Below, piece by piece: positions 9,489 through 19,093 of a stretch of 64,000 nucleotides of DNA. The notes below the pieces were generated by a model. The model had not been told where the DNA came from. It was given only the letters and a program-made list of their open reading frames with translations, and did no database searches. The stretch's first letter is position 1. Every line of letters begins with the position of its first letter. Origin of the DNA: Phycisphaerae bacterium (GTDB lineage Bacteria; Planctomycetota; Phycisphaerae; Phycisphaerales; SM1A02); assembly GCA_002711415.1 (NCBI GenBank), contig PARI01000025.1:1-64000 (forward strand), given 5' to 3'. Made by a program: the position numbers and the translations under genes.

Positions 9489-9518
9489 TTGCCAACTCGG
9501 GGGGTTCTTATGTATACT
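9489..9518 (+). promoter_or_regulatory. Sigma70-type promoter candidate for fliA
   Basis: TTGCCA (9489-9494) and TATACT (9513-9518) are separated by 18 bases. The pair lies in the 137-base gap between the small membrane-protein gene and fliA, which would give fliA its own promoter in addition to read-through from the flagellar operon. Confidence 0.55.
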
Positions 9519-9617
9519 CCCCGTCACGTTCGTCAAGGATCGGCGGACATTCCATTGTGAGGTTCATGAGTGGTCATGAGCCTGGCGACAAACCCGGATA
9601 GGTCAAGGAGCAGACCG

Positions 9618-10556
9618 ATGCCGCAAACCACCACACGTACAAAACGTGCGTCTCGTACGCCTGTCAAGGCTGCCACCAAGAAGAAGGCAGCTGGTTCTTC
9701 AACATCCAAGTCCACGGTGAAGGGACGACGGTCGACCTCGACCAAGTCCGGTAACACCCGACGACGGAAGGCGATCAAGATCACCCTCGAGTCCATCCAT
9801 GAGATGCCGATCGAGGATGTCTGGTACGCCTACAGGGATGACTCCAATGACATGTTGAGGAACTTCCTGATCGAGAAGTACCACGACATCGTCAAGTACA
9901 CCGCTGAGAGGATGCACATGAGGCTTCCTTCAGAGGTGGATGTCGACGACCTGATGTCCGCTGGGCTCTTCGGCCTGATGGATGCCATCGACGCCTATGA
10001 CCCGGATCGAGGCGTGAAGTTCGAGACCTATTGCACCCAGCGAGTCCGTGGCGCTATCTTCGATGAGCTCAGGGCGATGGACTGGGTTCCCAGGCTCGTC
10101 CGAGCCAGGACCTCGAAGATGGAACGGGTTCGCAAGAAGCTCGAGATGGAATCGGGACAGCCTCCGACCGAGGAGGAGATCTGCGAGCAGATGAACCTCG
10201 AGAAGGGCGAGTTCGACAAGGTCAGGAAGGATTCCCGGCCCGTCGGTGTCGTCAGCCTGAACCGCAAGTGGTTCGAGACCGACTCGAGCAAGGACGTCCG
10301 TGAAATCGATGTCATCAAGGACACCAAGCAGGAGAACCCGGTCCATGCGGTGCAGAAGCAGGATCTGCAGCACCTCCTGACCAAGGGACTTGCCCGGGCC
10401 GAGCAACTCATCGTGATCCTCTACTACTACGAGGAGATGACGATGAAGGAGATCGGCGTGACCCTGGACCTCTCCGAGAGCCGGGTCAGCCAGATGCACA
10501 GCTCGATTCTTGCAAGGCTCAAGGCCCAGATGCAGCACAAGTCCAAGGACTTCTGA
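9618..10556 (+). CDS. fliA: Flagellar sigma factor FliA (sigma-28/WhiG family)
   Basis: A 312-residue sigma factor. After a strongly basic N-terminal tail (residues 1-54, about one third Lys/Arg, Thr/Ser-rich) come sigma region 2 (YHDIVKYTAERM, DVDDLMSAGLFGLMDAID, FETYCTQRVRGAIFDELR, DWVPR), region 3 and region 4 (YYYEEMTMKEIGVTLDLSESRVSQMHSS). The RGAIFDELR and DWVPR blocks are diagnostic of the FliA/WhiG group. The ATG at 9618 is chosen because AAGGAG sits seven bases before it; an ATG at 9576 lacks such a site. FliA directs RNA polymerase to late flagellar genes. The basic tail is unusual for the family. Confidence 0.93.
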   Translation: MPQTTTRTKRASRTPVKAATKKKAAGSSTSKSTVKGRRSTSTKSGNTRRRKAIKITLESIHEMPIEDVWYAYRDDSNDMLRNFLIEKYHDIVKYTAERMHMRLPSEVDVDDLMSAGLFGLMDAIDAYDPDRGVKFETYCTQRVRGAIFDELRAMDWVPRLVRARTSKMERVRKKLEMESGQPPTEEEICEQMNLEKGEFDKVRKDSRPVGVVSLNRKWFETDSSKDVREIDVIKDTKQENPVHAVQKQDLQHLLTKGLARAEQLIVILYYYEEMTMKEIGVTLDLSESRVSQMHSSILARLKAQMQHKSKDF

Positions 10557-10632
10557 CCCCTTCGACCGGATCACCGGCCCCGCCATGACGGCGATTCAGG
10601 TTCCGGTGGTCGGCTGGTCGATATCAATCAGG

Positions 10633-10671
10633 CAGGCCGTGGTCACGAATCCACTCCGTGATCACGGCCTG
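10633..10671 (+). terminator. Hairpin terminator downstream of fliA
   Basis: An inverted repeat of 15 bases (10633-10647 with 10657-10671, one G-T wobble) with a 9-base loop is followed on the plus strand by a short T-rich tail (TCTGTTTTC). It lies between the convergent fliA and CoA-transferase genes and could stop transcription in both directions, although the minus-strand tail is less T-rich. Confidence 0.75.
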
Positions 10672-10682
10672 TCTGTTTTCTC

Positions 10683-11345
10683 TCAGATCGAGACCTGCTG
10701 GACGTTCTCCGGCACCAGGATCTCGGCCGTGGTCTTCTGGAGCACCTCGTCGACGGTCACGTCCGGCGCCAGTTCGACCAGTGAGAAGAGGTTCTTCGAC
10801 CGATCCATCTCGAGGACGCACAGGTCCGTGATGATCATGTCGATGCAGTTCCGGCCTGTCAGGGGGAGCGTGCACTCCGGGATGATCTTGGGCTGTCCCT
10901 TCCTGTTGCAGTGTTCCATCGTGACGATCACTCGCTTGACGCCCGCGACCAGGTCCATCGCGCCGCCCATTCCCTTGACCATCTTGCCCGGGATCATCCA
11001 GTTGGCGATGTCGCCATGCTGTGAAACCTCCATGGCACCGAGGATCGCCAGGTCGACATGGCCGCCGCGGATCATCTCGAAGCTCTCGGCGCTGGAGAAG
11101 AAGCTGTGCCCCGTGACGCCGGTGACGGTCTGCTTGCCCGCGTTGATCAGGTCGGCGTCGACCTGGTCGTCGGACGGGAATGGGCCCATGCCCAGGAGCC
11201 CGTTCTCCGACTGGAGCCAGACGGTCATGTCCTCCGGCACGTGGTTGGCGACCAGGGTCGGCATGCCGATGCCCAGGTTCACGTAGAACCCGTCTTCCAG
11301 TTCCTTCGCAGCTCGCTGGGTGATCCCGTTTCGATCCAGTGGCAT
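10683..11345 (-). CDS. 3-oxoacid CoA-transferase, subunit B (beta)
   Basis: A 220-residue CoA-transferase family I beta subunit. It has the [19 protein letters not shown] block, the catalytic-glutamate motif [12 protein letters not shown], and [19 protein letters not shown], which match succinyl-CoA:3-oxoacid/acetoacetate CoA transferase beta chains (ScoB/AtoA/PcaJ). These enzymes pass CoA between succinyl-CoA or acetyl-CoA and an acetoacetate-type acid through a glutamyl-CoA intermediate. The ATG at 11345 follows a GAGGAG site. The alpha subunit normally sits directly upstream, but here the upstream neighbour is a divergent aldehyde dehydrogenase, so the partner must be elsewhere. Confidence 0.9.
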   Translation of the reverse strand: MPLDRNGITQRAAKELEDGFYVNLGIGMPTLVANHVPEDMTVWLQSENGLLGMGPFPSDDQVDADLINAGKQTVTGVTGHSFFSSAESFEMIRGGHVDLAILGAMEVSQHGDIANWMIPGKMVKGMGGAMDLVAGVKRVIVTMEHCNRKGQPKIIPECTLPLTGRNCIDMIITDLCVLEMDRSKNLFSLVELAPDVTVDEVLQKTTAEILVPENVQQVSI

Positions 11346-11462
11346 GTCCGACTCCTCGTGGTCTTCTGCCTGCCAGTGTACTGCACGAACGGTGGAAGTT
11401 CCCGCTTGATTCAACCCTGAACGCACACACAGGGGGACCGTCTCGATGTACCCTGTCTGGTC

Positions 11463-13016
11463 ATGAGCAAGACAGACACCATCAGCGGGCTCGGGATTTC
11501 CGGCAGTGCACGCATCGGCGTGGACAGCGATCCGGACGTGGTCGCGAGCATCAATCCTTCGAATTCAAGCACGATCGCCTCGGTCAAGCTCCAGACGGCC
11601 GCCGACTACGACGCGGTCGTCGAGCGTGCCCGTTCCGTTCAGCGTGAATGGGCCCTCGTACCGGCACCGAAGCGTGGTGAGATCGTCCGCCGGATCGGCA
11701 ACGCCTTCAGGGACAACATCGACCAGCTCGGGGAGCTGGTCACGCTCGAGGTCGGCAAGATCAGGGCCGAAGGCGTGGGGGAGATTCAGGAATGCGTCGA
11801 CATCGCCGACTTCGCCGTCGGTCTCTCGAGGCAGTTGTACGGTCTCTCGATGCACAGCGAGCGACCCGGCCACCGCATGTACGAGCAGTGGCACCCGATC
11901 GGCACCATGGGCATCATTACAGCCTTCAACTTCCCGGCCGCCGTTTGGGCCTGGAACGCGATGCTCGCGGCCGTCTGCGGCGATGCCATGGTCTGGAAGC
12001 CCAGCCTGGTCGCCCCTCTGACCGCGGTGGCCATGACCGACATCGCCCACCAGGTCATGAGGGAGCAGGACATCTTCACGCCCAGTTCGGGCGAGGCCGC
12101 CGACATCTTCGGGCTGATCATCGGTACCGATGACCAGGTCGGTGAGCGGATGATCAACGACCGCCGTCTTCCACTGATCTCCGCGACCGGCAGCTGCCGC
12201 ATGGGCCGGAGGGTCGGCGAGGTCGTTGGAGGCAGGCTCGGCCGGGCCCTGCTCGAACTCGGCGGCAACAACGCGATCATCGTGTCCGATGACGCCGACC
12301 TGGAGATGACCGTTCGTGCGGTCCTCTTCGGCGCCGTCGGCACGGCCGGACAGCGATGCACCTCGACCCGACGGCTTCTCTGTCACCGTGACATCGTCAA
12401 CACCCTCACACCTCGACTCGTCGAGGCATACCAGAGCGTCAACATCGGTGATCCCATGGATCCATCGACGCTGATGGGTCCGCTGATCGCCCCGGATTCG
12501 GTCGAACGGATGGGTGAGGCGATCGAGGCTGCCATCCAGCAGGGCTGCAGCGTCCTCTGTGGTGGACTCGAGGGTATCGAGCGGTTCGCAGGCAGCGACG
12601 GCTACTTCGTCGAGCCCACGATCGTGCGCGTTCCTGCGGGACAGGTACCCGAGATCACCCGCCAGGAGACCTTCGCACCCCTGATGTACATCTTCGAGTA
12701 CGAGGATCTGGATCAGGCCATGCAGATGCACAACGACGTCGACCAGGGCCTGTCCAGCGCGATCTTCACCGACTCGGTCCGCAAGGCCGAGAAGTTCCTC
12801 GGGCCGCTCGGCAGCGACTGCGGAATCGCCAATGTCAATATCGGCACGTCAGGAGCGGAGATCGGTGGCGCATTCGGTGGCGAGAAGGACACCGGTGGCG
12901 GTCGCGAATCGGGATCCGACTCGTGGAAGCAGTACATGAGGCGCCAGACCTGCACGATCAACTATTCGACGGAGCTTCCCCTGGCCCAGGGGATCAACTT
13001 CGGTTCGGATGACTGA
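11463..13016 (+). CDS. ALDH7-type aldehyde dehydrogenase (probable 2-aminoadipate semialdehyde dehydrogenase)
   Basis: A 517-residue aldehyde dehydrogenase. The [16 protein letters not shown] cofactor segment, catalytic Glu265 (ELGGNN) and catalytic Cys299 ([12 protein letters not shown]) are present. The C-terminal block [19 protein letters not shown] followed by [10 protein letters not shown] and LPLAQGI is the signature of the ALDH7/antiquitin group. That group oxidises L-2-aminoadipate 6-semialdehyde (piperideine-6-carboxylate) with NAD+ in lysine degradation, and also betaine or lipid aldehydes. No other lysine-catabolic gene is adjacent. A possible -10 (TACCCT, 11449-11454) ends eight bases before the ATG, with no clear Shine-Dalgarno site. 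Confidence 0.9.
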   Translation: MSKTDTISGLGISGSARIGVDSDPDVVASINPSNSSTIASVKLQTAADYDAVVERARSVQREWALVPAPKRGEIVRRIGNAFRDNIDQLGELVTLEVGKIRAEGVGEIQECVDIADFAVGLSRQLYGLSMHSERPGHRMYEQWHPIGTMGIITAFNFPAAVWAWNAMLAAVCGDAMVWKPSLVAPLTAVAMTDIAHQVMREQDIFTPSSGEAADIFGLIIGTDDQVGERMINDRRLPLISATGSCRMGRRVGEVVGGRLGRALLELGGNNAIIVSDDADLEMTVRAVLFGAVGTAGQRCTSTRRLLCHRDIVNTLTPRLVEAYQSVNIGDPMDPSTLMGPLIAPDSVERMGEAIEAAIQQGCSVLCGGLEGIERFAGSDGYFVEPTIVRVPAGQVPEITRQETFAPLMYIFEYEDLDQAMQMHNDVDQGLSSAIFTDSVRKAEKFLGPLGSDCGIANVNIGTSGAEIGGAFGGEKDTGGGRESGSDSWKQYMRRQTCTINYSTELPLAQGINFGSDD

Positions 13017-13030
13017 GCCCGACCAGTTCC

Positions 13031-13813
13031 TCAGCGGAACGCGGGTGGTTCGATGTCCTCGTTCTTGTCGGTCTTCGCCGGCGAGGCGGCGGTGGTCCGG
13101 GTGCCTGTCGGAACGGTTTTCGAGCTGGCGCCGGTCGGGGCGGCCTTGATCGAGTCGGCGGTCGCCTTGTTGATCCGGGTGACCTTCTCGATGATCACCG
13201 GCTTGGTCGGCACGTTCTGCATCTGTCCCCTCGAGGACACTGGAACCGCCTTGATCGAGTCCACGACGTTCATGCCAGAGTACACGCGACCGAAGACGGC
13301 GTAGCCGGCTCCACCGGAGATCGGCTTGTCCAGGTTCGGGTTGTTCACGACATTGATGAAGAACTGGGTGCTCGCCGAGTTCGGAGCCTGGGTGCGTGCC
13401 ATCGCGATGGAGCCACGGGTGTTCTTCAACCCGTTCTGCCACTCGTTCTTGATGGGAGCATTGGTCGGACGCTTCTTCATCTGTACGTCGAAACCGCCGC
13501 CCTGAATCATGAAGCCGTTCATCACGCGATGGAAGATCGTGCCGTCATACGCGCCGGACTCGGTGTAGTCCAGGAAGTTCTTGACGGAGATGGGTGCCTT
13601 GGCCGGATCCAGTTGCAGCACGATGTCGCCCATGCTGGTCTTCATGAGGACGTAGTCATGGGGGTCGGTCTTCGACTTGGTCGAGGGGTCGACGGATGCC
13701 TCTGGGGCCTTCGTGGCGCCACCGGATTCCGTGGTCTTCTCACAGGAAGCCAGGGGCAGTGAGCCCAGGATCATCAGGAGCATCAGGAGCAGGGGGCGGC
13801 GGGTCAGTTGCAT
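13031..13813 (-). CDS. Lipoprotein cyclophilin-type peptidyl-prolyl cis-trans isomerase
   Basis: A 260-residue protein with a lipoprotein signal ending LASC (Cys24) and a Ser/Thr/Lys-rich spacer. A cyclophilin domain occupies about residues 50-215: GDIVLQLDPAKAPISVKNF, YDGTIFHRVMNGFMIQGG, SIAMART and STQFFINVVNN. The catalytic Arg of FHRV and the Gln/Phe of the active site are present. Such enzymes catalyse proline isomerisation during folding of exported proteins, here at the periplasmic face. A Thr/Ala/Lys tail follows the domain. It is transcribed away from the resB-ccsA operon. Confidence 0.92.
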   Translation of the reverse strand: MQLTRRPLLLMLLMILGSLPLASCEKTTESGGATKAPEASVDPSTKSKTDPHDYVLMKTSMGDIVLQLDPAKAPISVKNFLDYTESGAYDGTIFHRVMNGFMIQGGGFDVQMKKRPTNAPIKNEWQNGLKNTRGSIAMARTQAPNSASTQFFINVVNNPNLDKPISGGAGYAVFGRVYSGMNVVDSIKAVPVSSRGQMQNVPTKPVIIEKVTRINKATADSIKAAPTGASSKTVPTGTRTTAASPAKTDKNEDIEPPAFR

Positions 13814-13969
13814 GGGAACCTCCGGTGAAGACCGTCCATCGTGAATGACAAGTTCGAGCGGACTATCATACGGTGTTCGGCGGGATTGAAAACCAGGCCT
13901 CCGCGACAGGATTTCTTGCAGAGCGTAGGATGTAGTGATCGATCTATCGAGGGCCGGTTACGAGGGAAC

Positions 13970-16438
13970 ATGAGCGGTTCAATGACGACTCCCGAAGACG
14001 CCAAAACAGTCCAGGAAGACCGTCGCAGCGGTGGTGCTGGTGCGAAGCCCTTGAGGCGGTTGTTCGACCTATTCAGCAGCGTCCGATTCGGGATCATTCT
14101 GCTGTCGATCCTCTTCGTCTACTGCACGATCGGTTCCGCCGGCATCCTCTACCCGATCCATCCCAACCTGTTCCACCCTGACTCATGGGTTCACGAGCAG
14201 ATGAGGCAGTGGCGGTTCTTCGAGATGACCGAGTTCGAGTGGTTTCACTGGTGGCCGTTCGATGTCCTCATGGTCCTGATCTGCACCACCCTCGTCGTCA
14301 CCACCATCAGGCGGATCCCCTTGAAGCCCGTGAACTACGGTGTTTGGATCATCCACACGGGCGTGATCGTCCTGTGCGTCGGCAGTGTCATGTACTTCGG
14401 CACCAAGGTCGAGGGTGACGCGCCGATCGTTCGACGGAGCATGGCGATCACGCTGGTTGATCCGGAACGGCCCGGCGAGGCCCTCGCAACCGCCTCCCTG
14501 GTCGCGATGCCCGGCAACAGGGCTCAGATGGAGCACGACGGACGGGCGTGGAACTTCGATGTGCTCTCGATCGATCCGTCCTGGGAACTGTTGTCTGGCG
14601 AGGATGCCGGTGAGCGGACCTACTCGGTCAACCTGCTCGTCGATGGGCCGGACGGCCGCTTCATCAGGCAACTGCTGGCGGGGTATCCCGAGTACACCGA
14701 GGACATGGTGATCACGGAGGATCCGACACAGCCGATGAAGAGAGCGATCAAGGAGATCGGTCGGACGCTGGTGGACGACTCGATCCAGGTCGAACTGGAC
14801 TATGAATCACAAGGCTGGTTCTACCTTCGCAACGATCTGGCCAAGAGCTTCGCGGTGTACCTTCGAAAGCCCGGGGAACTGGACTGGGTCGAGCGACCGA
14901 TCCATGGCATGCCGCTCTACAACGACTACCTCAGCAGCGAGGATGATGCCTGGCTGTTCCCCGGCGGCCCGCCACCGGTCGATCCGCTGGACATCACCGT
15001 CTCCGCGGTGTCGCCGGACGATCCCGCTCCCGGCATGGACATCCGGATCACCGGGTATCTTCGCTACGCCATGACCCGGACACGGTACAAGGCCGGGCCG
15101 TCCACGGCACCGATCAACCCGATGGCCTGGCTGACGCTGTCATCCACGGATGGAGCATCCCAGCAGTACCAGCTCTCGGCGATGGATCCACGGGGTCGTA
15201 CCGGTGACAACGGGCTGGTTGCCTTCCGTTTCGTCCAGGACCAGCAGCAGTTGGAATCCTTGCGGCAACCGCCATCGCTGACCTTCCAGGTCGAGGGCAT
15301 TGATGGTGACATGAACATGATCATCGATGACGTCCAAGCGGCCAACCCGGCGCTCGAGTTCACGCCGGTCGGCGATTCGGGCTATTCCTACCGCGTCATC
15401 GCCGTACAGGACGACATCATTCTCAGCGAGCGGGTTGCTTCCGTCGCCATCATCGAGATCAAGACGCCCGGCGAGGAAACCATCCGGCGATGGGTCTTCA
15501 GTGATCCCAGCCTCACTCGTGACGTGACCGACCAGATGCTGGAAGATCCGACCGGTCACTCCGGTCCGACCTTGCTCGATGAGACCATCACGGTCAGCTA
15601 CCAGCCCGGCAGCGGCAATTCGCTGTTGATGCTCGTGGCCGGTCCTGATCCGAACCAGCTTCGCCTGCTTGACGCGCTTGATTCGATGGGCCAGGCCGAG
15701 GCCAGGGTGCAGCCGATCTCCGTCGGTGTTCCCGTGCCACTGTCCAGCGGGAGCCTGTCCCTGCTGCTCACGGAGTATCTTCCCCGGGCCGTCCAGCAGT
15801 CACGGCCAGTGATCGCTCCACCGGAACAGCGAAATCGTGATGCGAGGGAGCTGTTCAGCCAGGTCCAGGTCCGCGTGCCCGGCAATGATCCGGTATGGCT
15901 GGAGTACCACCAGTACCCGTTCAGGGATCGATCAGAGCTGCTCAGGAGGCAGGTCTACAACCCATCCCTGCTGCGGCTTGAGGATGGCACCAAGGTCGAG
16001 TTGATGTTCTCCCGACAGAGGCTGCCCTTGCCGACGGGAATCGCCCTCGAGGAGTTCATCCTCACGACACACCAGGGAGGCTACACCGGGCAGGCTGGCA
16101 GCATCCGCAACTACACGAGCATGATCCGCTTCATGACCGATGCCGGTTGGACCAATCCCGTGCCGGTCAGTGTCAATGAGCCCGTCGAGTGGGGCGGCTA
16201 TTCCTACTTCCAGTCACAGTGGGATCCCCCCGAGCCGGCCCGATTCGAAGGCGATCGTGCCTCCATGGGACTGAACTACACCGTGCTCGGCGTCGGGAAC
16301 AGGCATGGAGTCTGGACGCAGCTCGCAGGCTGCATCATCGCGACGATCGGGATGATCTACGCCTTCTACATCAAGCCGATCATCAAGCGTCGCCAACGAC
16401 TGGAGCATGCCCAGCCCCGGCCGGGGGGTACATCATGA
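13970..16438 (+). CDS. resB: ResB-like cytochrome c biogenesis protein
   Basis: An 822-residue membrane protein. Three N-terminal transmembrane helices (SSVRFGIILLSILFVYCTIGSAG type start, a WPFDVLMVLICTTLVV helix, and NYGVWIIHTGVIVLCVGSVMYF) match ResB/Ccs1. A very large periplasmic region follows (about residues 155-760), and one C-terminal helix (CIIATIGMIYAFYIKPI) closes it. With CcsA, ResB forms the system II haem-delivery complex for c-type cytochrome maturation. The stop overlaps the ccsA ATG (ATGA). ATG 13970 is used, preceded by GAGGGA; the open frame extends upstream to 13841 without support. The protein is longer than typical ResB because of its periplasmic part. Confidence 0.88.
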   Translation: MSGSMTTPEDAKTVQEDRRSGGAGAKPLRRLFDLFSSVRFGIILLSILFVYCTIGSAGILYPIHPNLFHPDSWVHEQMRQWRFFEMTEFEWFHWWPFDVLMVLICTTLVVTTIRRIPLKPVNYGVWIIHTGVIVLCVGSVMYFGTKVEGDAPIVRRSMAITLVDPERPGEALATASLVAMPGNRAQMEHDGRAWNFDVLSIDPSWELLSGEDAGERTYSVNLLVDGPDGRFIRQLLAGYPEYTEDMVITEDPTQPMKRAIKEIGRTLVDDSIQVELDYESQGWFYLRNDLAKSFAVYLRKPGELDWVERPIHGMPLYNDYLSSEDDAWLFPGGPPPVDPLDITVSAVSPDDPAPGMDIRITGYLRYAMTRTRYKAGPSTAPINPMAWLTLSSTDGASQQYQLSAMDPRGRTGDNGLVAFRFVQDQQQLESLRQPPSLTFQVEGIDGDMNMIIDDVQAANPALEFTPVGDSGYSYRVIAVQDDIILSERVASVAIIEIKTPGEETIRRWVFSDPSLTRDVTDQMLEDPTGHSGPTLLDETITVSYQPGSGNSLLMLVAGPDPNQLRLLDALDSMGQAEARVQPISVGVPVPLSSGSLSLLLTEYLPRAVQQSRPVIAPPEQRNRDARELFSQVQVRVPGNDPVWLEYHQYPFRDRSELLRRQVYNPSLLRLEDGTKVELMFSRQRLPLPTGIALEEFILTTHQGGYTGQAGSIRNYTSMIRFMTDAGWTNPVPVSVNEPVEWGGYSYFQSQWDPPEPARFEGDRASMGLNYTVLGVGNRHGVWTQLAGCIIATIGMIYAFYIKPIIKRRQRLEHAQPRPGGTS

Positions 16439-18126
16439 CCGGATTCGGAAGGGTCGCGTCGTTGCTGCTGGCTCTGCTCATTGCGCCCTCGGCTGCAATG
16501 GCCCAGCAGCAGACGTTCATCGAGCAGGTCGATCTGGAGCCCATCGAATCGCTGGCGGTCCAGGTCGACGGACGTCTCAAGTCGTTTGGATCCCATGCGA
16601 ACACCCTCATGTCGGTGGTCAGTGGATCCCGGAGCATCAACGAGCAGTCACCCTCGTTCACCTACATGGACATGATGCTGCGTCCGAATGCCTACGAGGA
16701 CGCCGATATCGTCTACGTCAAGAACAAGCTCGTTCGCAACAAGATCGCTGACGCGCTGTTGATGGAGGACCCGACTCTGGGTGATCGGATCGAGGCCTTC
16801 CGAGAGACCGGGCTGGTCTCCCCGATGCTGCTGAACAGGCCGTCGGCGCAGGAACTCGTCGAGGTCCTCTCCCGCGACCTGATCCGGACCGCCTCGAGCG
16901 TCGACGCGATCAACGGGGCGCTCATCGTGAGAGAGCCTGCCTTCCTCCTGGACCGGATGAGGATCGTTCCCCCGGCAGTCGAAGGTGAAACGGCACCCTG
17001 GCAGAGTCTTTCAGGAATCGCCCTGATGGATGCTTCGGCCTATGCCGATCATGATCCGTCCGACATCGCGGCGATCACGGAAACGTGGATGGGTCTGGTC
17101 GAGGCGTGGAACACGCATGACCCCGATGCGGTCAACCAATCGATGGCGACGCTTGCGACGCAGCTCCAGGAACTCTCGCCGGATGTCTATCCCGAGACCG
17201 GTCGCCTCAGCTGGGAGAGCTGGTATTTCAACCAGAAGAGCATGACCTGGGTGTGGCTGATCTACATGCTCAGCGTGATCCTGCTCCTGCTGGGCATGGT
17301 CTACCGATGGCCCCCGGCTCGATGGGCGGGCCTGGGAGTCTTCTTGATCGCCTTCGGGCTGCACACCTTCAGCATTCTCCTGAGGTGGTACATCGCGGAT
17401 CGATGGCCCAACTCGAACATGTTCGAGGCCGTGACGACCGCGGCATGGTTCGGCGGATGCCTCGCGATCGTGATGGAGCTGATCGCTCGACGCACCGCGA
17501 TGCATGGGATCTTCGCCCTTGGCAGTGCGATGGCCAGCATGGTGGCGTTGATGGCCGCCAGGTTCCTTCCGCTGTACCTGGATCCGAACATCTCCAACAA
17601 GATGCCCGTTCTGCACGACATCTGGCTCTACATCCACACCAACGTGATCATCTTCAGCTACTGCCTGATCTTCATGGCGGCCGTCAGTGCCGGGCTCTAC
17701 CTGCTGCGAAGGCTCTTTGGTGGATCGGCCGATTACGTCCGAGCAGGCGGAGCCGGGGCGCTCATTCTCAGGGGCACCACGTCCACGCCCGACGCCCTCG
17801 CCGACACGGACAACGCGTCACTCGGGCAGGTGCTTGATGGAGTGACCATGCTGTTGATGGAGCTCTCGTTCGTGCTGCTGTGGGCGGGGATCGCGATGGG
17901 GGCGATCTGGGCGGATCACTCCTGGGGAAGGCCCTGGGGCTGGGATCCCAAGGAGGTCTTCGCCCTCAACACGTTCATCATCTTCGCGTTGTTGATCCAC
18001 GTGCGGTTGAAGGTCCGGGACAAGGGGCTCTGGACGGCGTGGCTGGCGCTGCTGGGCTGCCTCGTGATGCTGTTCAACTGGATCGTCATCAACTTCGTGA
18101 TCACTGGTCTGCATTCCTACGCCTGA
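16435..18126 (+). CDS. ccsA: CcsA-like cytochrome c haem-handling protein
   Basis: A 563-residue protein. It has a signal peptide ending AMA before QQQTF and a periplasmic N-terminal domain of about 240 residues. The CcsA/CcmF-like membrane region follows, with multiple helices, a WPNSNMFEAV motif, conserved histidines (HTFSILL, HDIWLYIHTNVI) and the Trp-rich haem-binding WWD-type segment reading WGRPWGWDPKEV. It works with ResB to carry haem across the membrane and attach it to apocytochromes c. The ATG overlaps the resB stop by four bases. Its 3' end overlaps the convergent crcB gene by 26 bases. Confidence 0.92.
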   Translation: MTGFGRVASLLLALLIAPSAAMAQQQTFIEQVDLEPIESLAVQVDGRLKSFGSHANTLMSVVSGSRSINEQSPSFTYMDMMLRPNAYEDADIVYVKNKLVRNKIADALLMEDPTLGDRIEAFRETGLVSPMLLNRPSAQELVEVLSRDLIRTASSVDAINGALIVREPAFLLDRMRIVPPAVEGETAPWQSLSGIALMDASAYADHDPSDIAAITETWMGLVEAWNTHDPDAVNQSMATLATQLQELSPDVYPETGRLSWESWYFNQKSMTWVWLIYMLSVILLLLGMVYRWPPARWAGLGVFLIAFGLHTFSILLRWYIADRWPNSNMFEAVTTAAWFGGCLAIVMELIARRTAMHGIFALGSAMASMVALMAARFLPLYLDPNISNKMPVLHDIWLYIHTNVIIFSYCLIFMAAVSAGLYLLRRLFGGSADYVRAGGAGALILRGTTSTPDALADTDNASLGQVLDGVTMLLMELSFVLLWAGIAMGAIWADHSWGRPWGWDPKEVFALNTFIIFALLIHVRLKVRDKGLWTAWLALLGCLVMLFNWIVINFVITGLHSYA

Positions 18127-18628
18127 TCGTCAGCAACCTTCCCGTGTGAAGCCCAAGATAGGTGGCGATCAGTCCGAGCAGGACGGAGCCGGCGGTATTG
18201 AACATCGCTGTCCAGTGCTGGTCGTTCTGCTGCAGGTTCAGGCTCAGAAGGCTGAAGAGGCTGAAGGTCGTCATGCCTCCGAGGATCCCCGTGATCAGGA
18301 AGCCGGCGAGCAGTTGTGCCTGGAGTTCCTCCTTGAAGTCCCTGGCGACCGGTTGCGTCGGATCGCTCTCGGGCCACAGGCCATCAGCGATCAGGGGTTC
18401 GCATGCCTTCCACTTCTTCAGCTTGCTCAGCTGAGTCCTGTTGATCATGGATTCGAGCAGGAAGAATACGAGGCCGATCAGGAAGCAGCCTGAGATGTTC
18501 ACGATCATGATCGAGGCGTATTCCGGGAGTCCGATGATCCCGTGGAGCAGCCAGGCGCAGGCATGACGCGCCGTGGCCCCGATGCCGCCTCCCAACCCGA
18601 TTCCCATGCACAGGATGAAGAGTTTCAT
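18101..18628 (-). CDS. crcB: CrcB/FluC fluoride channel subunit, larger copy
   Basis: A 175-residue protein with four hydrophobic helices and the FluC signatures GGGIGATARHA, MIVNISGCFLIGL and GGMTTFSLFS. Between helices 2 and 3 it carries an insertion of about 45 charged residues that the other copy lacks. FluC channels export fluoride as dual-topology dimers; paired paralogous genes generally indicate an obligate heterodimer. Its ATG overlaps the stop of the upstream crcB copy (ATGA on the minus strand). The 3' end runs 26 bases into the convergent ccsA coding region. Confidence 0.9.
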   Translation of the reverse strand: MKLFILCMGIGLGGGIGATARHACAWLLHGIIGLPEYASIMIVNISGCFLIGLVFFLLESMINRTQLSKLKKWKACEPLIADGLWPESDPTQPVARDFKEELQAQLLAGFLITGILGGMTTFSLFSLLSLNLQQNDQHWTAMFNTAGSVLLGLIATYLGLHTGRLLTIRRRNADQ

Positions 18629-19062
18629 GGGAGCAGGCTCCCCCCGATGTACCACCCGGCCATCACCGCGATGTACGCGAGTACGGTCGTGCAGACGGCA
18701 TTCAGCAGGAACTGCCCCCTGTTGGTGATCAGGAGTAGGAAGTTGTCCAGGGAGAAGGTGCTGAACGTGGTGAAGGCTCCACAGAAACCGATCACGAAGA
18801 TCCCCAGTGCCTCGGAGATCGCCACTTCATCCTGGGTTATCCGCGCCGGTGAGAGGTGTTCGAGTCGCAGGTGACTGGCCTCCCCAGTAAGCCAGCAGGC
18901 GAGGAGTCCGATCATGAAGCTGCCGGTCACGTTGACGACCATGATCGCCAGCCACCCCGGCAGGGGAGTCCTGGTGGCGAAGAGCCCTTGCACGCCGAAT
19001 CGTGCCAGAGCTCCACCAGCTCCGCCGACCATGATGAACAGGGTGACTTGGATGATGTTCAT
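18625..19062 (-). CDS. crcB: CrcB/FluC fluoride channel subunit, smaller copy
   Basis: A 145-residue four-helix membrane protein with GGAGGALARFGVQ, MVVNVTGSFMIGL and FCGAFTTFSTFSLD, the classical fluoride-channel motifs including the TTFS segment. It is the first gene of the two-gene minus-strand crcB pair and is translationally coupled to the second. No good Shine-Dalgarno site is seen before its ATG; instead a 7-bp GC hairpin (19072-19093) ends about ten bases upstream. Confidence 0.93.
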   Translation of the reverse strand: MNIIQVTLFIMVGGAGGALARFGVQGLFATRTPLPGWLAIMVVNVTGSFMIGLLACWLTGEASHLRLEHLSPARITQDEVAISEALGIFVIGFCGAFTTFSTFSLDNFLLLITNRGQFLLNAVCTTVLAYIAVMAGWYIGGSLLP

Positions 19063-19071
19063 GTGTTGCGT

Positions 19072-19093
19072 GGGCTGGTGTTGAAGCCAGCCC
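19072..19093 (-). promoter_or_regulatory. Leader hairpin upstream of crcB pair
   Basis: A perfect 7-bp inverted repeat GGGCTGG/CCAGCCC with an 8-base loop lies immediately before the translation start of the first crcB gene. It could influence ribosome access. It does not fit the fluoride riboswitch consensus as far as I can see by eye. Confidence 0.3.
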
